The notes under the pieces: model-generated | The model's database searches: none | What the model saw: only the letters and a program-made list of their open reading frames with translations | Told to the model about the DNA's origin: nothing | Assembly: GCA_002393195.1 (NCBI GenBank) | Contig: DGIK01000015.1 | Location: forward strand, 1-11,897 | Length of the DNA: 11,897 nt | Direction: 5' to 3' | Origin: Bacteroidales bacterium UBA3824 | Lineage (GTDB): Bacteria; Bacteroidota; Bacteroidia; Bacteroidales; UBA3824 | Shown here: positions 7,050 to 11,897 of the stretch, piece by piece | How the letters are laid out: every line of letters begins with the position of its first letter | Position numbering within the stretch: the stretch's first letter is position 1 | Program-made: the position numbers and the translations under genes

Positions 7050-7501
7050 TTTGTGGGCGTTACATTGGGCATCTGACAAAAAGCCGAGGCATATTTATCC
7101 ACCTTTGCCTGTCCTATACCCTTGATTGTGAGCATATTCTCAGGGGTAATTGATTCCAATTTGGCTATTTCGGCAAGTTCGGCATCGGTAAATACCGCAT
7201 ACGGTGGTACGGAAGCGGCATCGGCTGTCTGTTTGCGGATTTCGCGCAAACGCGAAAAAACCGCGAAAGTCTTTTCGTCCAACACCTCCCTGTAATCCAC
7301 CTTCTGTTTGCCTTGCGGAGCAAAGGTGTTGGTCGCAGTATTTTCCACATAATTGACACAAAAGCACCAATACCCTGTCTCTTGCGTGGTGAAAAAATGC
7401 CGCTCCACATTAATCACCTTGTTTGAACGTATAAAAACGTTCAGCTCATCATTGACGGCTTCGCCGCCAAACATCGGAATTGTGAATATCTTTATTTGCA
7501 T
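7046..7501 (-). CDS. HRDC-domain DGR accessory protein
   Basis: A 151-residue protein. The N-terminal half (1-60; MQIKIFTIPMFGG, HFFTTQETGYWCFCVNY) is a small domain I do not recognise by name. The C-terminal part (about 75-145) reads as an HRDC helical domain: FAVFSRLREIRKQTADAASV, PPYAVFTDAELAEIA, then MLTIKGIGQAKVDKY, with the helix-hairpin-helix-like KGIG turn. HRDC domains bind nucleic acid in RecQ helicases and RNase D. HRDC proteins have been described next to RTs in some DGRs in place of the usual Avd accessory, and no Avd-like gene is seen here. The gene overlaps the RT start by 4 nt (ATGA), implying translational coupling. Likely role: helping RT-TR RNA complex formation or target homing. 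Confidence 0.85.
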   Translation of the reverse strand: MQIKIFTIPMFGGEAVNDELNVFIRSNKVINVERHFFTTQETGYWCFCVNYVENTATNTFAPQGKQKVDYREVLDEKTFAVFSRLREIRKQTADAASVPPYAVFTDAELAEIAKLESITPENMLTIKGIGQAKVDKYASAFCQMPNVTPTK

Positions 7502-7525
7502 TTTCTATATTTTTTTTCTTAAATC

Positions 7526-7595
7526 AATTTTTCTCGGTCAGCTTCGTAGCGCCCCCCCTGCTCCGCGGGGCGCACTCAGCTGACCTTGAAAAATT
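7526..7595. repeat. 70-bp interrupted palindrome downstream of the variable repeat
   Basis: Nested inverted arms: AATTTTT/AAAAATT (7526-7532 with 7589-7595), GGTCAGCT/AGCTGACC (7536-7543 with 7578-7585) and GCGCCCC/GGGGCGC (7549-7555 with 7567-7573), with short internal loops. It lies ~50-120 nt past the VR stop and before the HRDC gene. Neither strand has a T-run directly after the stem, so it is not a classical terminator. Known DGRs need a hairpin or cruciform just downstream of the VR for homing; this is a candidate, although larger than the best-studied example. Confidence 0.6.
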
Positions 7596-10472
7596 TCATA
7601 TATTTTTTCCCTCCATCCTTTGGACGGAAGAAACAGTTTTTAACTCAGGGGAGCAAGACAAGGCGGAAACCGTAGCGGCCGTACCTGTAGCCAGGGGTGC
7701 TGATGAAACGGTAGGATACGCGGCAGTCCTTGGCGCGGCGTTGTACCAAGAGCCACCACGAAGAACGCGGTAGGACCCCGACGATGCACCTTGCGGATTG
7801 TTAGATGGACTTTGTGAGTAATATCCTGAATCATACCAATCCTGACACCACTCCCAAACATTGCCTGACATATCATAAATGCCAAGTTCGTTGGGGGCTT
7901 TGGTGGCAACAGGATGAGTTTCGCTGCTTGAATTGCCATCATACCAAGCAACGTCGCCAATCTCGTCGCCGCCGGAATAAACATATCCCTTCGACCATCT
8001 ACCGCCACGTGCAGCATACTCCCACTGCGCCTCGGTGGGCAGGGCAAAATCGTAGCCAGTAAAATAGTTGAGTTTGGAGATGAAGTCCTGGCAGTCGTCC
8101 CAGGAAACTTCTTCCACGGGGTAATCGTCGCCATTTTTGTAATAGCTCGGATTGCTGCCCATAACGGCTTGCCATAGAGCCTGTGTAACCTCGGTCTGCC
8201 CTATGTAATAATCGCCGAGCGTTACCTGATGCACGGGACTCTCGTCCGAGTCACCGTTTTCTGACCCCATATCGAATGTGCCGCCAGAAACGAGCACCAT
8301 TTTGAACGACACACCGTTTACTGTGATGGTCTTGGTGTCTGTATCGCCGACGGCAGGCTCTCCGTAGCGGCTGGATTTTGATGTGTAGAAATAATTTGCC
8401 TGTTCGTCCCACCACCGCGTGTTTTTCCACTTGGAGTATTCGGTTTCTACTCTGGTGGTTACGTTCCTCGCATACCAGTCGGTAGTGGTCAATATAGGCT
8501 TGGCATCGCCGCCAAACGCATTTACAAACGCGCCCTGCTCGATGTCCACAAGCGAGGAAGGCAGCGTGATGCTCTGCGTAAAACCGCAGCCCATAAAGGA
8601 GCACCTGCCAATTTTCACCAAGTTGGACGGCATTTGGAATCCTCTCAGGTTTTTGCAATTTAAAAAAGCGGAGGCTTCTATTATGGTAACGCTTTCTGGC
8701 AGTCTGCACTCGTAGAGGTTTTTGACACCAGACATAAAATTGATCCACACTTCCGTCATACCTTTTACTTTTGAGAAGTCAAGATATACATTTACATTGT
8801 CGTCGCCCCTTGCGTCCAGCGCATTTCTTATGTCTATGCTGCGAACATAGTTGCCAGTAATCACCAGCCTGTAAGTACGGTTAGATTCAAGATTACGTAT
8901 AAATCCAGCCGCCTCGCCGTAGTCCACAGTATATTCTGGAACGTCCGACTCCCCCTTATTGTAGTACATATACTTGATGTTCTTAGTCCATTGTGGCTCA
9001 CCCTGGTACACATCGCCGCCTGACTTGGCATCCCATTCAGCCTGATTTTCGGTAATATGCCAGGCACCGCTGTTGTTATGGTCGCCAAGGGTGATACGGA
9101 TATTCTCCGGACAGCCGTAAAAAGCATACGGGCCTACCTTGATTACATTCTTTGCCGCCACAGACGCAAGATTGGCGCAGCCAGAAAACGCAGACCTGCC
9201 GATTCTGTCCGCCTCCGTCGACGAGACAGAATAAAGGCCGTCCCAACCGCTGAAATACGAATCAAGTTGTGAATGACTGTTGATGACGACATCGGCCTTG
9301 ATGTCTGGACGCTGTTTCAGGGCTGCCGCGAGTTCGTCAAATTTTGAGATGGTGTAGCCTTTTTCGAATACAAAAACGTAACGTCCTTCATAGCATCTGC
9401 CGACATTGGCGGCGGTGATGTTGGTAACCTTTTTCCTATGCACGAAATACCACGAATACTGGTCGCCAACATTGGGATTGCTTGCGTCATAATAGCCCGC
9501 ATTGGAGAAGTCGTGCTTGGTGATGTCGTATGTCTGGTCGAACTTGTATTCGCGCCACTTTGCCTCCGACTGTGTCCTTGCCCACAGATTCGGATCCTCA
9601 AACTTAACGTTTTTCAGTTTTGGACAATTGATAAACGCGCTCTCCGCCATACGGGACACAGACGCCGGAATGGTGATTGACGCAAGCGCAGTACAACCCT
9701 CGAAAGCGCGCTTGTCGATGACGAACACATTGCCAAGGTTCACTGTTTCGAGGTTGTAACAGCCTTTGAACGCGTCTTCTCCAATCACCTTGCAGTTGTT
9801 GGAGACAACGTTGACAATCCTCAGCCGCTTGCAGTTCTCATACGTCCTCGGACTGACGTCGTTTTTGACATCGGTGGAGGTAATCCAGTCCCACAGAGCC
9901 TCCGCACATTCACCGATGAAATCAGCTACGTCTTCTACAACATCCTGCACATCGTCCACAAACTCGTCGGTACTGTACTTGCTCAGTCTCTTAGACTGCG
10001 CCTTTGCGTCGCCGATGTTGACAATTTCGAGGTCTGGACATTCGGCAAATGCCCTTTCCGGCATCTGCACATTGTCGGGTAGAGTAATCTCTTTGAGGTT
10101 GGCGCAGCCTTGGAAGTTGATGGTCTCCGGCTCGCAGCCTGAGAGGTCGAGGTTGATGGAAGCCTTGCCCTTGCTGATGCTCTGGGCGAGTTCTTTGATT
10201 TCGCTCTCGGAGCAAGAGCCTTTGAGCACGATGTCGGTGGCGTCCGTAGATGCCGTGGAGACAGAATTGACGTACTGCACAGCTTCCGCAACGGATACCG
10301 CGCCCTGCGGCGGCGTTACATTGTTGCCTGGTTGTTCAGGCAGCTCCTTGCCCGACTCCACGTTCCACGAAGGATTCTTTGGAGAGGTCTCCTCATCCTT
10401 GCTGCACGATTCTGCGCCCGCCAGCAATATGGCGGCGAATGTCATCAGAATCAAAAATCGTATTTTTTTCAT
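7596..10472 (-). CDS. DGR target: leucine-rich-repeat / FGE-fold surface lipoprotein, frameshifted in its variable repeat
   Basis: A 958-residue frame as it stands; 941 residues if the 2-nt VR insertion is removed. I start it at ATG 10470-10472 (MKKIRFLILMTFAAILLAGA) because that gives a lipoprotein signal ending at Cys23. The frame is open further upstream but only through the leader hairpin. Three tandem modules (about 85-346, 364-506, 532-698) each start with an LxxxGxxxSxxEIxxL-like segment, continue with BspA-type leucine-rich repeats (AFxxCxxLxxVxL) and end in a Trp-rich stretch with YFY or YMYY. An FGE-sulfatase/C-type-lectin-fold domain follows from ~715 ([60 protein letters not shown]). 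The VR covers ~897 to the end. After residue ~913 the present frame is wrong: it runs 45 residues through the VR and spacer to a stop in the palindrome. Expected role: surface binding protein with a variable tip, not a sulfatase-activating enzyme. Confidence 0.88.
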   Translation of the reverse strand: MKKIRFLILMTFAAILLAGAESCSKDEETSPKNPSWNVESGKELPEQPGNNVTPPQGAVSVAEAVQYVNSVSTASTDATDIVLKGSCSESEIKELAQSISKGKASINLDLSGCEPETINFQGCANLKEITLPDNVQMPERAFAECPDLEIVNIGDAKAQSKRLSKYSTDEFVDDVQDVVEDVADFIGECAEALWDWITSTDVKNDVSPRTYENCKRLRIVNVVSNNCKVIGEDAFKGCYNLETVNLGNVFVIDKRAFEGCTALASITIPASVSRMAESAFINCPKLKNVKFEDPNLWARTQSEAKWREYKFDQTYDITKHDFSNAGYYDASNPNVGDQYSWYFVHRKKVTNITAANVGRCYEGRYVFVFEKGYTISKFDELAAALKQRPDIKADVVINSHSQLDSYFSGWDGLYSVSSTEADRIGRSAFSGCANLASVAAKNVIKVGPYAFYGCPENIRITLGDHNNSGAWHITENQAEWDAKSGGDVYQGEPQWTKNIKYMYYNKGESDVPEYTVDYGEAAGFIRNLESNRTYRLVITGNYVRSIDIRNALDARGDDNVNVYLDFSKVKGMTEVWINFMSGVKNLYECRLPESVTIIEASAFLNCKNLRGFQMPSNLVKIGRCSFMGCGFTQSITLPSSLVDIEQGAFVNAFGGDAKPILTTTDWYARNVTTRVETEYSKWKNTRWWDEQANYFYTSKSSRYGEPAVGDTDTKTITVNGVSFKMVLVSGGTFDMGSENGDSDESPVHQVTLGDYYIGQTEVTQALWQAVMGSNPSYYKNGDDYPVEEVSWDDCQDFISKLNYFTGYDFALPTEAQWEYAARGGRWSKGYVYSGGDEIGDVAWYDGNSSSETHPVATKAPNELGIYDMSGNVWEWCQDWYDSGYYSQSPSNNPQGASSGSYRVLRGGSWYNAAPRTAAYPTVSSAPLATGTAATVSALSCSPELKTVSSVQRMEGKNI
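7612..7628 (-). other. Small hairpin just past the variable repeat
   Basis: On the minus strand TCCGTCC and GGATGGA form a 7-bp stem (one G-T pair) around an AAA loop, 16 nt after the in-frame VR stop at 7645-7647. The size (7-bp stem, tiny loop) and place fit the target-recognition hairpins described downstream of the VR in phage and bacterial DGRs. Its function is inferred. Confidence 0.45.
7647..7785 (-). repeat. DGR variable repeat (VR), carrying a 2-nt insertion
   Basis: A 139-bp copy of the TR (137 bp) at the 3' end of the target gene. In the template's frame it would read [13 protein letters not shown], then [29 protein letters not shown] and a TGA stop at 7645-7647. All 20 substitutions against the TR fall on template adenines: 15 of 17 changed codons are NNC codons derived from AAC, plus GAC to GGC and TCA to TCC. 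The two extra bases sit at 7733-7740, in the run copied from the AAC-AAC-AAC-GCC part of the template. They move the downstream sequence out of the target's frame. Just outside the core, two further T-to-C changes (plus strand) at 7646 and 7644 are also template adenines. Confidence 0.96.
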
Positions 10473-10530
10473 GATTATTATTGTTTTGATTGATACAATG
10501 TTGTTAGGTATTGAGGCATACAAATACAAA

Positions 10531-10580
10531 AATCCCTTGTGCATAGCTTTCCTAATATGGAAAACCATGCACAAGGGATT
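10531..10580 (-). terminator. Strong hairpin with U-rich tail in the DGR target leader (attenuator or terminator)
   Basis: AATCCCTTGTGCAT (10531-10544) and ATGCACAAGGGATT (10567-10580) are perfect 14-bp inverted copies, with an inner TTTCC/GGAAA stem and a 6-nt loop. On the minus strand the stem is followed by TTTGTATTTG, five U in a row counting the stem end. It lies ~58 nt upstream of the target start codon and downstream of a promoter-like motif. It could either end read-through from the nuclease gene or act as an attenuator in the target's own leader. Confidence 0.65.
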
Positions 10581-10692
10581 GTATAAGTCATATAACTATC
10601 TGATTTATAGGGGTTTACCTCCATTTATATTTCATATTTTTGAGTTGATCGCATTTCATGGCGTGTAAGTATTGGTGGATTATACATCGACG

Positions 10693-10726
10693 CAAATGTA
10701 ATGAAAAAATCACAATATAATGCAAA
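10693..10726 (-). promoter_or_regulatory. Candidate Bacteroidetes promoter for the DGR target
   Basis: On the minus strand TTTG (10726-10723), a 22-nt spacer and TACATTTG (10700-10693) match the TTTG-N19-21-TANNTTTG pattern except for a spacer slightly over the usual range. Transcription would start near 10686, giving a ~210-nt leader that contains the strong hairpin at 10531-10580. Confidence 0.5.
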
Positions 10727-10761
10727 AAATGTGAAATTTTTTTGCGACATTACTATGATTT

Positions 10762-10798
10762 CACGATATTGCCCGCCGCATACAGCGCAAGTATCGTG
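10762..10798. other. Inverted repeat after the Rpn nuclease gene
   Basis: CACGATA (10762-10768) pairs with TATCGTG (10792-10798), continued by TTGC/GCAA with one bulged base. It lies ~40 nt past the nuclease stop. The minus-strand tail is not U-rich (AAATCATAG), so it would be a weak terminator at best; the plus-strand tail (CTATTTTA) is only slightly better. Confidence 0.35.
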
Positions 10799-10839
10799 CT
10801 ATTTTAGCAAAGTTTGCTGCAACAATTTCTACCATAATT

Positions 10840-11721
10840 CTACAAACAAACGATTTCATCAACGGCAATGCCAGTCATTTCAGCGATGTCGTCGATGGAG
10901 AAGCCTTTGGAGAGCATCTTGCGTGCGGTGGCAATAGCTTGTTGTTTTGCGCCTTCGGCAATTCCTTCCACACGCCCTTTCTTCTCTCCCTCAGAAAATC
11001 CTTCCGACCGTTCTCTTATCATCGCATTGCGCTGCGTCATTATTTCGAGACGGTAGTCATTGTACTTATAGAGGTCGCCATCCGAATAGGCTGAACGTTG
11101 CACTATTTTCAACGCCTCGCTTATTTCAGGATTGTCGGTCAAGGCTTCGTCAACGCTTTGCGTCGATTCATCTATCTCCGTCAAAAACCTGAGCCATAAT
11201 TCCTTGATGGCACGGTTGCCACGGTCGGCGGGCTTGTATTTGGGCAATTCTACAAATATCAACGCAAGATCCTTACGGATGTCGTCTGGGTGGTTCTTGT
11301 TGGAGATGTAGAACTCCTGCATATAGCCGTCGTCGCCCTCGTAGTCGAAAGCGTCGTCGTTGACAAGCGCAAGCGCGTACACCTCGCGCAGGCGTTCGAA
11401 GGCAGAGCCTTTGTCCAACTGTTTGGAATACATCGATGCGACGTTAAACAACGTCCGCGAGAAAAACTCCCCGTTCCAGAGCGACTGCATTTCAACGATG
11501 AACCCGCGCCCATAATTGTCGGTGCAGCGGACATCCACAATGGATAGTTTTTTTGCAGGATTATCGGGGACGGTCTCGTTGGTGAGGTACTCCACGTTCA
11601 CTATCTCCATACCCTTCGGCAACGGCAAAAGCGCATTGAGAAGGCTCTTGACGAGGTTGGGATGCTCGCCAAACACCTTCTTGAAGGTCAAATCAACTTT
11701 TGGATTGAGGTACTTGGACAT
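10840..11721 (-). CDS. Rpn family PD-(D/E)XK nuclease (recombination-promoting nuclease/putative transposase)
   Basis: A 293-residue protein starting at ATG 11719-11721 (MSKYLNPKVDLTFKKVFGEH), the standard opening of this family. The longer open frame upstream runs through an rRNA terminator and is rejected. PD-(D/E)XK core: Asp10 in DLTFKKVFG, Asp63 in IVDVRC, and Glu77-Met-Gln79 in FIVEMQ, the usual E-x-Q form of this family. A helical middle follows (FLTEIDESTQ), then the typical charged, Gly-rich C-terminal coil (RSEGFSEGEKKGRVEGIAEG, 238-257) and a final SKGFSIDDIAEMTGI segment of the kind common in Rpn proteins. Family members promote RecA-independent recombination in E. coli and occur in many copies in Bacteroidetes. 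All expected catalytic residues are present. It has its own promoter-like motif; a functional link to the DGR next door is not shown. Confidence 0.88.
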   Translation of the reverse strand: MSKYLNPKVDLTFKKVFGEHPNLVKSLLNALLPLPKGMEIVNVEYLTNETVPDNPAKKLSIVDVRCTDNYGRGFIVEMQSLWNGEFFSRTLFNVASMYSKQLDKGSAFERLREVYALALVNDDAFDYEGDDGYMQEFYISNKNHPDDIRKDLALIFVELPKYKPADRGNRAIKELWLRFLTEIDESTQSVDEALTDNPEISEALKIVQRSAYSDGDLYKYNDYRLEIMTQRNAMIRERSEGFSEGEKKGRVEGIAEGAKQQAIATARKMLSKGFSIDDIAEMTGIAVDEIVCL

Positions 11722-11750
11722 AGTGCTATGCGTTTGATTGTTTAACGCCA

Positions 11751-11782
11751 CAAAAATAATGTTTTTTTTAAAAAAAAGGAAA
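11751..11782 (-). promoter_or_regulatory. Candidate promoter for the Rpn nuclease gene
   Basis: On the minus strand the -7 box TATTTTTG (11758-11751) matches TANNTTTG exactly. The -33 position has TTTC (11782-11779), one base off TTTG, with a 20-nt spacer. The start codon is ~30 nt downstream. It sits directly after the 5S rRNA terminator, so the nuclease should be transcribed separately. Confidence 0.5.
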
Positions 11783-11800
11783 GTTTTTCTTCGATAATAA

Positions 11801-11836
11801 CAAAAAAAGACGGCCGTGAAATTCATCACAGCCGTC
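11801..11836 (-). terminator. Intrinsic terminator of the rRNA operon
   Basis: On the minus strand GACGGCTGTGA (11836-11826), a 6-nt loop and TCACGGCCGTC (11819-11809) form an 11-bp stem with one G-U pair, followed at once by seven T (11808-11802). This is a textbook intrinsic terminator, ~12 nt after the 5S rRNA end. Confidence 0.9.
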
Positions 11837-11847
11837 CCTGAAAAAAT

Positions 11848-11897
11848 TGGCGATTACCTACTCTCCCACATCGTATCGCAGTACCATCGGCGCAAGC
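11848..11897 (-). rRNA. rrf: 5S ribosomal RNA, 3' part (cut by the window edge)
   Basis: Read on the minus strand, the last 50 nt contain GATGGTACTGC, then GATGTGGGAGAGTAGGT and end near CGCCAA. This is the conserved 3' third of bacterial 5S rRNA (the GGTACTGC...TGGGAGAGTAGG...GCCA arm that pairs with the 5' end). The 5' part lies beyond the window. The strong terminator follows directly. The exact 3' end is uncertain by 2-3 nt. It implies an rRNA operon running leftward into this region. Confidence 0.88.

Noticed and set aside
7050..7079. TTG start giving the RT ten more residues
   Set aside because: The ATG at 7049 overlaps the HRDC stop as ATGA and gives the usual DGR RT N-terminus.
7645..7785. 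Reading the FGE-like domain as an active formylglycine-generating enzyme
   Set aside because: The region carrying the catalytic part of true FGEs is the hypervariable VR here. The fold is used as a scaffold in DGR targets.
5926..7785. TR and VR as a simple gene duplication or recombination repeat
   Set aside because: All 20 substitutions are at one base type of one copy, which ordinary drift would not produce.
10473..10574. 34-residue upstream extension of the DGR target frame
   Set aside because: It would be encoded by one arm of the leader hairpin and would bury the lipoprotein signal. The ATG at 10472 gives a proper signal peptide.
9766..10668. 300-codon plus-strand open frame
   Set aside because: It is antisense to the target gene, Ser/Leu-rich as expected of a shadow frame, has no recognisable domain, and runs through the leader hairpin.
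11722..11829. 36-residue upstream extension of the Rpn nuclease frame
   Set aside because: It runs through the rRNA terminator and the promoter-like motif. The family start MSKYLNPK is at 11721.
1..11897. CRISPR array, insertion sequence, prophage or tRNA gene
   Set aside because: No regularly spaced repeats, transposase, terminal inverted repeats with target duplication, phage structural genes or tRNA cloverleaf were seen.

Overview
The window looks like a chromosomal segment of a Bacteroidetes (Bacteroidales-like) bacterium. The clues are: promoters of the TTTG-N19-22-TANNTTTG type; very AT-rich spacers with weak ribosome binding sites; BspA-like leucine-rich repeat lipoproteins; and a FISUMP-type paralogous lipoprotein. 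No species can be named from the sequence alone.

Left part (1-3147, plus strand): an operon-like run of three genes for O-acylation of an exported polysaccharide. It holds the C-terminal end of an MBOAT (AlgI-like) membrane acyltransferase and two paralogous DHHW-motif (AlgJ/AlgX-like) exported SGNH-type proteins. A perfect-phase 9-bp tandem repeat fills the gap between the two DHHW genes. Next comes an exact Bacteroidetes consensus promoter and a methyl-accepting chemotaxis protein with a very small extracytoplasmic segment (3278-4468). A 340-bp gap (4469-4810) holds inverted repeats and a possible gene remnant.

Centre (4811-10472, minus strand): a complete diversity-generating retroelement (DGR), read right to left. 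It consists of (1) a large surface lipoprotein with three leucine-rich-repeat modules and a C-terminal FGE-sulfatase/C-type-lectin-fold domain whose end is the variable repeat (VR, 7647-7785); (2) a palindromic element just past the VR; (3) an HRDC-domain accessory protein; (4) a DGR-class reverse transcriptase whose ATG overlaps the HRDC stop as ATGA; and (5) the template repeat (TR, 5926-6062), starting 3 nt after the RT stop. TR and VR differ at 20 positions, and all 20 are adenines in the coding-strand template. The VR also carries a 2-nt insertion that throws the end of the target gene out of frame. Without those 2 nt the protein would end exactly like the template. Downstream of the TR on the same strand is a second lipoprotein (4811-5722) with a FISUMP/C-type-lectin-like C-terminus. 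It resembles a DGR target but is not encoded by the TR seen here.

Right part (10473-11897, minus strand): a leader with a promoter-like motif and a strong hairpin upstream of the DGR target; an Rpn-family PD-(D/E)XK nuclease gene (10840-11721); a strong intrinsic terminator; and the 3' end of a 5S rRNA running off the window edge.

How it fits together: the RT should copy the TR RNA with errors opposite adenines, and the cDNA should replace the VR. This would vary the ligand-binding tip of a surface-displayed lipoprotein. The present VR allele is frameshifted, so either this target is currently broken (and could be repaired by the next homing event) or the assembly has an error there.
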